This document shows, piece after piece, positions 7,545 through 15,279 of a stretch of 64,000 nucleotides of DNA. The notes beneath the pieces are model-generated. The model was not told where the DNA came from and did no database searches. It worked only from the letters and a program-made list of their open reading frames with translations. Position 1 is the first letter of the stretch. The number at the start of each line of letters is the position of its first letter. Origin of the DNA: UBA10649 sp963842725 (GTDB lineage Bacteria > Actinomycetota > Actinomycetes > S36-B12). A program made the translations under genes and the position numbers. The stretch lies in the NCBI GenBank assembly GCA_963842725.1, contig CAWJHN010000004.1:1674001-1738000 (forward strand), given 5' to 3'.

Positions 7545-8572
7545 GTATCATTGGTATCAATACGCTTTCGGCTCGGCTGGACCCGCGGCGGCTCCCCGGG
7601 CATCTTCGGGAAGTCCGGCGGATACGGCAGTTCCGGAAGGCCAGCCGCGACGCCGGCCTCCCAGGCCTCCAGCGCCGGTCCGAGATCGACGGCGGACTGC
7701 GTCATTCCGGCCCAGGGGTCGACGCCCGAGGCGACCCGCTCCGGAACCGACCGGATGGTGTGGTCCCCTGGCCGGCAGTCAGCGAGCTCGGACCATTCCA
7801 GCGGCGTCGAGACCGTGGCCCCGGGTCGAGCGCGAAGCGAGTACGCCGACGCCATCACGCGATCCTGCGCGTTCTGGTTGAAATCGATGAACACGCGTCC
7901 GCCGCGTTCCTCCTTCCACCACGACATCGTCACGAGCTCCGGGAGCTCGCGCTCCACGGCCCGGCCGATGGCGATGGCCGCGTGGCGAACGTCGACGAAC
8001 GTGTGGCGCGGCGCGATCGGAACGAAGACGTGCAGCCCCCGGCTGCCGCTGGTCTTGACATAGGCCGGCCAGCCCCACGCGGACACCTGGTCTCGGCACG
8101 CCTCGGCGACGGTCACGACATCCTGGAACGAGGCGCCCTCGGGCGGATCGAGGTCGATTCGGAGCTGGTCCGGATGGGACACGTCCGGCCGGGTGACCGG
8201 CCACGCGTGGAACGTCAGCGTGCTCATCTGAACCGCCCAGGCGATCGACGCCCTCGTGGTGGGGCACAGCAGCCGGCCCGGTCGACCGCTCGGGAAGCGG
8301 ACCTCGACGCCCTCGACGAACACCGGGACCTTGCTCGGCAGGTGCTTCTGGTAGAAGTGCTCGGCCCCCGGGAGCACGCCGTCGGGCCACCGTTCCAGTG
8401 CTGAAGGGCGGCCCCCGATCTGCTCGAGCAACCGCTCGCCGACCGCCAGGTAGTAGTCGAAGACCTCGCGCTTGGAGACGCCGGGGAAGACCGGTTTGTC
8501 GGGACTCGACAGCCGCACCTCATCGCCGTCGACCGGCACGACGATCGGCGCTCCGTGCTTGGTCGAGGCCAC
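7541..8572 (-). CDS. LigD-type primase-polymerase (Prim-PolC / NHEJ polymerase domain protein)
   Basis: A 343-aa stand-alone archaeo-eukaryotic-primase-type polymerase. The catalytic aspartates are in LRIDLDPPEG (about D140 and D142) and VFIDFNQN (about D230), with the nucleotide-binding SGSRGLHVF at about 175-183. The family fills short gaps with NTPs/dNTPs in end-joining or excision repair. In mycobacteria the analogous enzyme works with LigC, which is encoded nearby here (5222-6307). The GTG at 8572 is preceded by TAGCCT at 6 nt, so it is probably leaderless. The C-terminal tail is duplicated as a remnant at 6313. Confidence 0.9.
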   Translation of the reverse strand: MASTKHGAPIVVPVDGDEVRLSSPDKPVFPGVSKREVFDYYLAVGERLLEQIGGRPSALERWPDGVLPGAEHFYQKHLPSKVPVFVEGVEVRFPSGRPGRLLCPTTRASIAWAVQMSTLTFHAWPVTRPDVSHPDQLRIDLDPPEGASFQDVVTVAEACRDQVSAWGWPAYVKTSGSRGLHVFVPIAPRHTFVDVRHAAIAIGRAVERELPELVTMSWWKEERGGRVFIDFNQNAQDRVMASAYSLRARPGATVSTPLEWSELADCRPGDHTIRSVPERVASGVDPWAGMTQSAVDLGPALEAWEAGVAAGLPELPYPPDFPKMPGEPPRVQPSRKRIDTNDT

Positions 8573-8578
8573 GCCCGC

Positions 8579-8596
8579 AGGCTACTCGGCGATAAT
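8579..8596. promoter_or_regulatory. Divergent -10 elements for primase and sugar dehydrogenase
   Basis: On the minus strand TAGCCT (8579-8584) sits 6 nt before the primase GTG, which suggests a leaderless start. On the plus strand GATAAT (8591-8596) precedes the dehydrogenase gene, whose transcript would have a short leader containing the GGGAGG ribosome site. Confidence 0.45.
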
Positions 8597-8623
8597 GCGG
8601 TGAGGAACCCCTTGGGAGGCCGA

Positions 8624-9718
8624 ATGGGAACGCGACTGTCGAAGGCCAGCACGGCCGGACTGGCCACCCTGCTCCTCGTGGCCATGTCGATGACGCCGGC
8701 GTGTGCTGCCACCCCTGAGTCCGCGGGCGGCGTGACCATGGCGCCCGGCGCCGTACGCGTGACCGACGTCATCGCGACCGATCTCGACACACCTTGGGGT
8801 CTGGCGTTCCTCCCGGACGGCTCGGCGCTCGTCAGCGAGCGCGACAGCGCCCTCGTCAAGCGCATCCCGGCCCGCGGCGGCAGCGCAAGGACCGTCGGGC
8901 GCGTGAAGGGAGTGGTGCCCAACGGCGAGGCCGGGCTGCTCGGCATCGCCGTGCCGCCCGGACCGAATCCGACCTTCATCTACGCGTACTTCACGACGGC
9001 TACCGACAACCGCATCACGCGGATCGCTTGGGACGGCGTCCGCCTGGGCCGACAGTCCGCCATCCTCACCGGCATCCCCCGCAACAGCTACCACGACGGG
9101 GGCCGGCTGCTCGCCGCTGCGGACGGGACCCTCTTCGCATCGACCGGCGATGCGGGCATCCCGTCGCTCGCGCAGGACCGCCGGAGCCTGGCCGGCAAGG
9201 TCCTGCACATCACGTCGACCGGTGCGCCCGCGGCCGGCAACCCGTTCGCGCGCTCGCCGGTCTACACGCTGGGGCACCGAAACGTCCAGGGGCTCGCGTT
9301 CGACAGCCAGGGCCGCGTGTGGGCCAGCGAATTCGGCCAGAACGATGCGGACGAGCTGAATCTGCTGCGGCCCGGGCGCAACTACGGCTGGCCCGTGCAC
9401 GAGGGCACGGCCGGCGACAGTCGATACGTCGATCCGTATGTGCAGTGGTCGCCGACGTCGACCGCGTCACCCAGCGGCATCGCGATCCTCGACGACGTCG
9501 CGTACGTCGCCAGCCTCCGCGGTGAGGTGCTCTATCGCGTGGTCCTCGGACGGGGGACGACCGGTCGCGCCGCCCGGGTGCGCATCGGGGACCTCGGGAG
9601 GCTCCGCAACGTGGCGGTGGCCCCGGACGGCTCCCTGTGGCTGGTCACCGGCAACACCGACGGCCGGGGCTCACCGCGCAGAAACGACGACCGGATCCTG
9701 CGCCTGTCCGTGACGTGA
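8624..9718 (+). CDS. Secreted PQQ-dependent sugar dehydrogenase-like protein
   Basis: A 364-aa six-bladed propeller of the soluble glucose dehydrogenase/Hhip-like family. The N-terminus is a signal peptide (hydrophobic about 10-25, ending TPACAAT; the Cys could make it a lipoprotein, though the lipobox is poor). Family motifs are DTPWGLAFLPDG, EAGLLGIAV, YHDGGRL (catalytic His region), LGHRNVQGLAF, ASEFGQNDADELN and GRNYGWP. Substrate and cofactor use cannot be fixed, since many members are uncharacterised and no PQQ synthesis genes are visible. The ATG at 8624 was chosen for the GGGAGG site and signal peptide over the longer reading from 8555. Confidence 0.85.
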   Translation: MGTRLSKASTAGLATLLLVAMSMTPACAATPESAGGVTMAPGAVRVTDVIATDLDTPWGLAFLPDGSALVSERDSALVKRIPARGGSARTVGRVKGVVPNGEAGLLGIAVPPGPNPTFIYAYFTTATDNRITRIAWDGVRLGRQSAILTGIPRNSYHDGGRLLAAADGTLFASTGDAGIPSLAQDRRSLAGKVLHITSTGAPAAGNPFARSPVYTLGHRNVQGLAFDSQGRVWASEFGQNDADELNLLRPGRNYGWPVHEGTAGDSRYVDPYVQWSPTSTASPSGIAILDDVAYVASLRGEVLYRVVLGRGTTGRAARVRIGDLGRLRNVAVAPDGSLWLVTGNTDGRGSPRRNDDRILRLSVT

Positions 9719-9726
9719 ACGCCCAG

Positions 9727-9732
9727 TAAGGT
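9727..9732 (+). promoter_or_regulatory. -10 element (TAAGGT), leaderless gene at 9740
   Basis: TAAGGT ends 7 nt before the GTG at 9740 with no ribosome site in between. It lies 9-14 nt after the dehydrogenase stop, so the next two genes may have their own promoter. Confidence 0.45.
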
Positions 9733-9739
9733 CGGCTCC

Positions 9740-10030
9740 GTGTCTACCGTCGCGCTGGTCTTCTGGATGTTCGCCCTGGTCCTGTTCATCTTCGGAGTCG
9801 TCTTCGTCATCCTCGGGATGAACAGCGAGCGCGGCTACTGGTCTCAGCGCGACCCACGGGGCGACGCGCGGGCCGATGCGACCAGTCTCGGCGCCATCGT
9901 GCTTCACGCCGGCCACTACGCGACCGGCGAGTACCGCGCCCCCCTGCGCGTCACGGCGATCGGCGTACTGCTGTGGTACGTGGCCGTCGGCTTCGCCGTG
10001 ATCGCGGCCATCGCCACGGTGACGACCTAG
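9740..10030 (+). CDS. Small two-helix membrane protein
   Basis: A 96-aa protein with one hydrophobic segment at the N-terminus (about 5-27) and one at the C-terminus (about 70-93), separated by a polar loop rich in Arg, Asp and Gly. I do not recognise the family. The start is GTG with TAAGGT 7 nt upstream. The following GT87-like gene begins 10 bp after its stop, so they are probably one operon. Confidence 0.65.
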   Translation: MSTVALVFWMFALVLFIFGVVFVILGMNSERGYWSQRDPRGDARADATSLGAIVLHAGHYATGEYRAPLRVTAIGVLLWYVAVGFAVIAAIATVTT

Positions 10031-10039
10031 CCCACCCCG

Positions 10040-11239
10040 GTGCACGCAAGCCAGGGAAGGTGGAGCGTCTACGCCTGCGTCGTCGTCGCCTGGGTTGCCG
10101 CGCGGGGGATCGCCATCGTGTCGACGTCACTCACGCCGTGGATGCTCAACGACCTTGTGGTGTACCAGTCGTGGCTCCCGTCCCTTCGCGGGATGGCCTT
10201 CCCGGCCGACGACCCGACGTGGCAGTACCCGCCGGGAGCGGCCCTGGTCTTCCTCTCCGCCGATCGCCTGCCCGGGGACTTCGACTGGGCGTTCACCCTC
10301 GTGATCCTCGCGATTGATGCGGCGATCCTGGCTGCCCTGATGGTCGCCCATTGGCGACGACCGGACGCCTCCTGGCGGGGCCTGTGGCTCTGGGCGTTCG
10401 CAGGGCTCGTCGTCGGCCCCATCATGATGGTCCGCTTCGACCTGGTGCCGACCCTGTTCGCGGTGCTCAGCGTGCTCCTGGTGGGTCGACCGGCACTGTC
10501 CGGCATCAGCGCGGGCCTGGGCCTCATGGTCAAGCTGTGGCCGGGCCTCATGCTGCTCGCACTGCCGCGTCGCGGGCTGGGCCGGGGCGTCGTGTCGACG
10601 ATCGCGACCGTTATCGTCCTCGTGACGCTCTTCGGCATGCTGTTCGACGCCAGCCTGTCGTTCATCGGCAACCAGCGCTCACGAGGGCTCCAGGTCGAGT
10701 CCGTCGGCGCCCTTCCCTACATCGTCTACTCGTGGTTCGTCGACGGCGTCTCCTTCGGTCTGGAGTACGGCTCGATCCAGGTCCTGATGAACGGCACCGA
10801 GGCCGTCGGTGCCGCGGTGACGCTCGCCGGCGTGCTCCTGCTCGCTCTGGTCGCCTGGTGGCGGCTGTCCGGGCGGATCGAGTCGGCTCAGCCCGGCGAC
10901 GTGGCCCTGACCGTGATGCTCGTCAGCGTCGCCACGAGCCGCGTCTACTCCCCCCAGTTCAACGTGTGGCTCGTCGGACTGGCGTCCGTGGCCCTCATCA
11001 CCCGCGCCAGCCGGCTCGGGTCGGTGGCGATGCTCGTGATCGTCGTGTCGGTCCTCACCCAGGTCGTGTATCCGTGGTCGGCGACGGAGCTGGTCACCGG
11101 CGACATACGCGGCGTCGGCGCGCAGGCGCTGCGCATCGTCGGCCTGCTGACCGCAACGGGCATCGCCCTGTGGCGCATCCGCCCGCAGCCCCGACACCGG
11201 GACGTGGCCGCGTCCCTGGCCGCGGACGCGGACGCCTAG
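10040..11239 (+). CDS. GT87-like polyprenyl-phosphate-mannose-dependent mannosyltransferase family protein
   Basis: A 399-aa integral membrane protein with about ten helices. MVRFDLVPTLFAVLSVLL followed by GISAGLGLMVKLWPGLML (Lys-Pro in KLWPGL) is typical of DUF2029/GT87 proteins, a GT-C group that includes PimE-like mannosyltransferases acting on lipid-linked glycans outside the membrane. An acidic residue (LND, about 34-36) follows TM1. The specific acceptor is unknown. The GTG at 10040 has no clear ribosome site. It ends 28 bp from the convergent TrmH-type gene; a 14-bp perfect palindrome (11245-11258) lies between them. Confidence 0.7.
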   Translation: MHASQGRWSVYACVVVAWVAARGIAIVSTSLTPWMLNDLVVYQSWLPSLRGMAFPADDPTWQYPPGAALVFLSADRLPGDFDWAFTLVILAIDAAILAALMVAHWRRPDASWRGLWLWAFAGLVVGPIMMVRFDLVPTLFAVLSVLLVGRPALSGISAGLGLMVKLWPGLMLLALPRRGLGRGVVSTIATVIVLVTLFGMLFDASLSFIGNQRSRGLQVESVGALPYIVYSWFVDGVSFGLEYGSIQVLMNGTEAVGAAVTLAGVLLLALVAWWRLSGRIESAQPGDVALTVMLVSVATSRVYSPQFNVWLVGLASVALITRASRLGSVAMLVIVVSVLTQVVYPWSATELVTGDIRGVGAQALRIVGLLTATGIALWRIRPQPRHRDVAASLAADADA

Positions 11240-11266
11240 CGTTCACGCGCCGGCGCGTCGACCAGC

Positions 11267-12100
11267 TCAGCGCAGCGCCCACAGCGCGACGGCCGAGGCC
11301 GCGGCGACGTTCAGCGAGTCGACGCCACCCGACATGGGGATGCGAACCACGATGTCGGCCGATGCAATCGTCATGGCCGACAGCCCATCCCCCTCCGCAC
11401 CCAGCACCAGGGCAATCCGCTCGGGTGCGTCGCGCGCCAGGTCATCGAGGCTGACCGCCTCGTGACCGAGCGCCAGGGCGGCTGTCACAAAGCCGGCGGA
11501 CCGGAGCTGCGCGAGGCCCACGCCCCAGTCGCCCATGCGGGTCCACGGCACCTGGAAGACCGTGCCCATCGACACGCGGACACTGCGGCGGTAGAGCGGA
11601 TCCGCACAGCGTTCGGACACGAGCACGGCGTCCGCCCCCAGCGCCGCCGCGGACCGGAAGATCGCGCCGACATTGGTGTGATCGACGATGTCCTCGAGCA
11701 GGACGATCCGGCGCCGGGCAGAACCCGGGCGGCCGCGGTCCAGCACCTCGCCTATCGACGGCAGGGGCGGCCGATGCATGGCGGCAAGAGCGCCACGGTG
11801 CACATTGAAGCCGGTGACCGCACGCAGTACGTCCGGCTCCGCAATGTAGACCGGCACGTCCCCGCCCGGCCCTGCATTGACCCGGTCGATGACGTCGTCA
11901 AGGCCCGCGAGCCAGCGCTCCGACATGAGCAGCGAACGGGGCCGGTGACCCGCCTCTATCGCACGTCGGATGACCTCGGCGCTCTCGGCGATGTAGAGGC
12001 CCTTCGCCGGCTCATGCTTCGCCCGCAGGACCACGTCGGTCAGGCGCGCGTAGTCGTCGAGGCGGGTGTCCCCCGGATCGACGATGCGTACGACCGGCAT
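11267..12100 (-). CDS. TrmH/SpoU-family RNA 2'-O-methyltransferase
   Basis: The protein has 277 aa. An N-terminal substrate-binding domain (about 1-110) is followed by the SPOUT knot with all three motifs: DHTNVGAIFRSA (motif 1), LVLGAEGDGLS (motif 2) and RIPMSGGVDSLNVAAASAVAL (motif 3, AdoMet pocket). It methylates a ribose 2'-OH in rRNA or tRNA; the exact site is unknown. The ATG at 12100 has an AGAGGA ribosome site. A second, different TrmH-family gene lies at 62209-63036 beside rplT. Confidence 0.9.
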   Translation of the reverse strand: MPVVRIVDPGDTRLDDYARLTDVVLRAKHEPAKGLYIAESAEVIRRAIEAGHRPRSLLMSERWLAGLDDVIDRVNAGPGGDVPVYIAEPDVLRAVTGFNVHRGALAAMHRPPLPSIGEVLDRGRPGSARRRIVLLEDIVDHTNVGAIFRSAAALGADAVLVSERCADPLYRRSVRVSMGTVFQVPWTRMGDWGVGLAQLRSAGFVTAALALGHEAVSLDDLARDAPERIALVLGAEGDGLSAMTIASADIVVRIPMSGGVDSLNVAAASAVALWALR

Positions 12101-12189
12101 GGGGTGATCCTCTCAGCAGCCGCAGGAGCCCGGCCGCCTGCCCTTCCGCGGGAACGCCCCGCGATGCACACTGATCGTGGAGGCGCGTT

Positions 12190-12357
12190 ATGACGCAGGA
12201 CTGGGCCGACCGGGTGCGGACAGCGATCGCCATCGGTGACGAGGCGTCCCTGCGCGACCTCTATGCGATCGCCGTCTCGAGCGAGGGCGCTGAGCAGGCG
12301 TCACGCGAATGGCTGGCCCTCGCCTCGGGGTATGACGCCTCCGCCCACACGGGCTGA
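12190..12357 (+). CDS. Small acidic/alanine-rich protein (55 aa)
   Basis: The ATG at 12190 follows GTGGAGGCGC (GGAGG, good spacing) and opens a 55-codon ORF ending in TGA at 12355. The sequence is helical in character (Ala, Glu, Asp, Leu with Trp at 5 and 41) and has the local GC3 codon bias. I recognise no family. It fills the gap between two minus-strand genes and points the other way. The small size means chance cannot be excluded. Confidence 0.45.
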   Translation: MTQDWADRVRTAIAIGDEASLRDLYAIAVSSEGAEQASREWLALASGYDASAHTG

Positions 12358-12403
12358 TCGCCCGGGGGGTGCGCTGCGGTCTCCCCACCGCCGACCCACG
12401 CCC

Positions 12404-12901
12404 TCAGCGGCTCGCCCAGGTCGTGCGGTCGAGGCGGTGGACGAGACACGAGTCCGAGCCGAAGGACTGAACGCCCACGACCTCGAATCCGAGCCGCTGG
12501 TAGAACCGATGCGCCCGGACGTTGGACTCGAGGGGGTCGATCAGCACGGCCGTGACGTCCGCTGGCGCGAAGCACCGCTCCAGCGCCATCGTCATCATCG
12601 CGGTGCCGTGGCCCCGACCGAGATCGGACTCCTCCCCGATCCAGATGTCGATCGCCCGGAGCCCGGGGTCGACGTCGCCCCAGTAGTGGGTGGCCTCGAG
12701 CAGCGGATCGATGATCTGGACCACGCCGATAGGCCGTTCGTCCTGCTCGGCGATGAGGATCTCGTACCAGTCCGACTGGGCGTCGATCTCGCTCGACCAG
12801 TCGTTCGCGTCGTCGTCGCCCGTGCACGCGACCACGTGCGGCTTGGTGTCCCAGTAGGACAGCAGCGGCACGTCCGCCGGCACGGCCACGCGGAACTGCA
12901 C
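12404..12901 (-). CDS. GNAT acetyltransferase, AAC(6')-like
   Basis: The protein has 165 aa. The order WYEILIAEQDERPIGVVQIID, then DPGLRAIDIWIGEESDLGRGHGTAMM (acetyl-CoA loop G-R-G-H-G), then DPLESNVRAHRFYQRLGFE matches the aminoglycoside 6'-N-acetyltransferase branch of GNAT enzymes. Chromosomal members are often of unknown natural substrate, so resistance should not be assumed. The GTG at 12901 has CATAGT 7 nt upstream, fitting a leaderless start. It is divergent from the phosphotransferase gene at 13010. Confidence 0.8.
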   Translation of the reverse strand: MQFRVAVPADVPLLSYWDTKPHVVACTGDDDANDWSSEIDAQSDWYEILIAEQDERPIGVVQIIDPLLEATHYWGDVDPGLRAIDIWIGEESDLGRGHGTAMMTMALERCFAPADVTAVLIDPLESNVRAHRFYQRLGFEVVGVQSFGSDSCLVHRLDRTTWASR

Positions 12902-12974
12902 CGACTCACTATGTCAGCGCCTGCCACGGACGTCGAGGGCCACCGTCACAGGCCCGCTCCTGGCGGCGCGACCC

Positions 12975-13003
12975 TTGACCCCACCCATTCCCGTGAGCAT
13001 CCT
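12975..13003 (+). promoter_or_regulatory. Promoter of the phosphotransferase gene
   Basis: TTGACC (12975-12980), a 17-nt spacer and CATCCT (12998-13003) form a standard sigma-70-type promoter. The ATG at 13010 starts 6 nt after the -10, so the mRNA should be leaderless. Confidence 0.6.
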
Positions 13004-13009
13004 GTGGTC

Positions 13010-14005
13010 ATGGCAGCGCTCCACCCTGCGCCTACTGTCGCCGAGATCGTGGCCCTCGCCACCCGGTCCGAGCCCCTGGTCGATGCCGTCAGCCCCGGGT
13101 ACTCCGGCGCTCGGCTGGAGCGCCTGACGCTGGAGGACGGGCGTGCCTACATCCTCAAGCGAGCGACGAGCGCGAGCGACCTCGCCATGGCGGCCACCTC
13201 CGACCCGGGACGCGCATACCTGTTCCTCGCCGAGGGGATCTACGACCGCCTCCCCGCCTCCGTCGATGCGACCGTGCTTGCCGTCGACCGGGTTGGCGAC
13301 GAGTGGCGGATGCTCATGGAGGATGTCTCCGGGCACCTCCTGCCTGACGACACCTCGATCTCGCGAGCGGACAGCGGACGCATCCTTGCCGCCATGCGCG
13401 ACCTTCACGCCGCCTTCGCCGGCGAGGTCTCGCCGCTGCTCTGCCCGCTGGAGGCGCATGTGGGCCTGTTCTCGCCCGCATCGATGTCACGCTTCACGGA
13501 CTGGGACAATCCATTGCCCAGGCATGCCTTGGATGCCTGGCAGCGATTCGACTCGGCCGCCTCGAATCGGCTGCGCGAGTCGGTTCACGCCATCCGTGAC
13601 CGGCCGCAGCCCCTGGCTCGAGAACTGGTCTCCGGTGGGACGACACTCGCGCATGCCGACCTGGCGCTGGCGAACATCGGCCTGACGCCGGACCAGGTCA
13701 TCATGCTCGACTTCGCCCTCGCGTGCCGTGCCCCGGGCGATGTCGACTTCGCCATCTACCTCATCCAGAACGACTGGCTGATCAACGCGACCAACGACCA
13801 GGTCGTGGCCGACTGGCGCGACTGCGCCCCTGGGCCCGTCGATCACGGGACGCTGCGGCTTGCGCTGCTCGCCGCCTTCGTCGAGTACGGCTGCTGGAAG
13901 GCACCCGATCCCGGAGAACCGGCTCCGTACTGCGACTCGTTCGACTGGTGGGTGGACGCGGCCGAGGCCGCTCTCGCGACGGATGGAGCGCGTATCGGCC
14001 TCTAG
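13010..14005 (+). CDS. APH-family phosphotransferase
   Basis: A 331-aa kinase-fold protein. The catalytic loop HADLALAN (H-x-D-x4-N, about residue 221) is followed by IMLDFALACRAPGDVDFA, the metal-binding DFG equivalent of aminoglycoside/choline kinases. The N-lobe has AYILKRA with the ATP-binding Lys. The substrate is unknown. The start was fixed at 13010 because the upstream open frame runs antisense to the acetyltransferase and because of the promoter geometry (-10 at 6 nt). Next to an AAC(6')-like gene, it forms a pair of antibiotic-modifying-type folds sharing a 108-bp promoter region. Confidence 0.85.
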   Translation: MAALHPAPTVAEIVALATRSEPLVDAVSPGYSGARLERLTLEDGRAYILKRATSASDLAMAATSDPGRAYLFLAEGIYDRLPASVDATVLAVDRVGDEWRMLMEDVSGHLLPDDTSISRADSGRILAAMRDLHAAFAGEVSPLLCPLEAHVGLFSPASMSRFTDWDNPLPRHALDAWQRFDSAASNRLRESVHAIRDRPQPLARELVSGGTTLAHADLALANIGLTPDQVIMLDFALACRAPGDVDFAIYLIQNDWLINATNDQVVADWRDCAPGPVDHGTLRLALLAAFVEYGCWKAPDPGEPAPYCDSFDWWVDAAEAALATDGARIGL

Positions 14006-14042
14006 GCCACTCAGGCGACGGCAGACGGTGGCCTGGACGTGA

Positions 14043-14092
14043 GGGAGAGGCCCGGCCGTCCTGCTTGGGGGGGTGTGACCTGGGCCTCTCTC
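14043..14092. terminator. Long hairpin after the phosphotransferase gene
   Basis: GAGAGGCCC (14045-14053) and GGGCCTCTC (14082-14090) are perfect 9-bp arms, extendable outward by two pairs, around a 28-nt G-rich loop. It lies 40 bp after the stop codon. There is no T-run. Confidence 0.45.
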
Positions 14093-14129
14093 TGCTTCGA
14101 GTATTGACCGGTTCCCGGCCCCGGGTCAA

Positions 14130-14206
14130 GGCATCCGGTGGATGCCTTACCTGCCATTGACGTTGCCCGGCGGGAGCACGAGCACGACCCAACCCCGGCG
14201 GTTGGG
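14130..14206. terminator. Two tandem hairpins after the secreted-protein gene
   Basis: GGCATCC-GGT-GGATGCC (14130-14146) and CCCAACC-CCGGC-GGTTGGG (14188-14206) are perfect 7-bp stems with 3- and 5-nt loops. They lie 40-120 bp past the stop of the minus-strand gene at 14248, and together with the hairpin at 14043 fill the 242-bp convergent gap, where no gene is seen. Confidence 0.45.
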
Positions 14207-14247
14207 GCACCAGCACTCGCGCTTCCCGCCACCTCCGCCGTGCTCGC

Positions 14248-14877
14248 TCAGCCGAGAGACGGAATCTCGCGCGTACAGACCCAGCCGCCCGTTCCGTCAT
14301 GGGGCCACAGTTCCCAACTGGGATTCCAGCCGCTCTTGCAGATCTCCTCGGTGCTGCCACGACCATAGCTTTGTACCCACGCCGGAATCGGGAGGTATGC
14401 GTCGCCCCCCGCAGTCGAGTCGACGTTGATGTCGCCTGGTCCACTGGCGTCGATGCTGTAGTCGCCAAGGAAATTCGTGCTGCACTGATGGCACAGCCAG
14501 ATCGTCATGACGTAGGTCTGGCCCGGCTCCAGGTTGGCGCTGAAGGAGTCGACTCCCGCTGCCACGCAGTTGGCGACCGAGTAGCTGTCGTGCGAAATGT
14601 TCATGTAGGTGGTGCCAGACGGAGTGGACGTCCCGGTGAACGAGTATGTGCCTGCCTCCGTGACCGTGAAGGTGCGCATCCCAGCCTGAAGTGGGACACC
14701 CCAGGTGTTGAACGTGCAGTCTTGCCACGGATAGCTGGCCGAGATGTCGATGCTTGACTCGGTGATCGAGCCCGTGATGCTCGCGGTCCCTGCCTGGGCC
14801 GGGATCGCTGCCACGGTGAACCCGCCTGCGATCAGAGCGGCAACAGCGGTGGTTGCCATCGTGCGTCGAATTCCCAT
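14248..14877 (-). CDS. Secreted Cys-containing protein of unknown function
   Basis: A 209-aa protein with a clear Sec signal peptide (MGIRRTM..., hydrophobic about 8-25, cleavage after AQA at about 29). The mature part is Thr/Ser/Gly-rich and beta-like with about seven Cys. It ends with CKSGWNPSWELWPHDGTGG and VCTR, a W-P-S...GGTGG-VC-R type tail that I recall from other actinobacterial exported proteins but cannot name. The ATG at 14877 is preceded by GGGGGAG. The longer reading from 14958 is unlikely because it would bury the signal peptide. G+C and codon use are a little lower than in neighbours. Confidence 0.7.
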   Translation of the reverse strand: MGIRRTMATTAVAALIAGGFTVAAIPAQAGTASITGSITESSIDISASYPWQDCTFNTWGVPLQAGMRTFTVTEAGTYSFTGTSTPSGTTYMNISHDSYSVANCVAAGVDSFSANLEPGQTYVMTIWLCHQCSTNFLGDYSIDASGPGDINVDSTAGGDAYLPIPAWVQSYGRGSTEEICKSGWNPSWELWPHDGTGGWVCTREIPSLG

Positions 14878-15076
14878 TCCCACTCCCCCGAACTGCCGAT
14901 TGTTGAGAATCACCACCGCACAGGTGGAGATATCAGCTGAGTGTCGCGAAGACCGCACTCGTTTGGCAACGGACCAAGGTCACATCCGACATCGATCTCG
15001 CCAGAAGGGGATGCTTTGCACCCAGCTCGCGGTGCCCGGGTTCGCCTTACCGTGGACACGGACCCTGGAATGACGA

Positions 15077-15112
15077 ATCCCCTCACGATACGGGGGAGAA
15101 TCGTGAGGGGAT
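15077..15112. terminator. Terminator downstream of tRNA-Pro
   Basis: A perfect 13-bp inverted repeat (ATCCCCTCACGAT/ATCGTGAGGGGAT) with a 10-nt loop lies 5 bp beyond the tRNA-Pro 3' end in the direction of transcription. It is the likely transcription stop for the tRNA. Confidence 0.75.
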
Positions 15113-15117
15113 CGCCG

Positions 15118-15191
<74 letters not shown>

Positions 15192-15267
15192 AAGCCCCGA
15201 GTCATCGCGGGCCGAAGGGAACACTACACGGTGACCGGCCACGCCCGGGAACCACGCTCGGTGGGGC

Positions 15268-15273
15268 TACCTT
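15268..15273 (+). promoter_or_regulatory. -10 element (TACCTT), leaderless lipase gene
   Basis: TACCTT ends 6 nt before the ATG at 15280 and no ribosome site intervenes. Confidence 0.45.
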
Positions 15274-15279
15274 GGCAGC

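Noticed and set aside
11245..11258. Perfect 14-bp palindrome ACGCGCCGGCGCGT
   Set aside because: There is no loop and it consists mainly of CG dinucleotides; such strings arise by chance at this G+C. It could assist termination but I would not call it.
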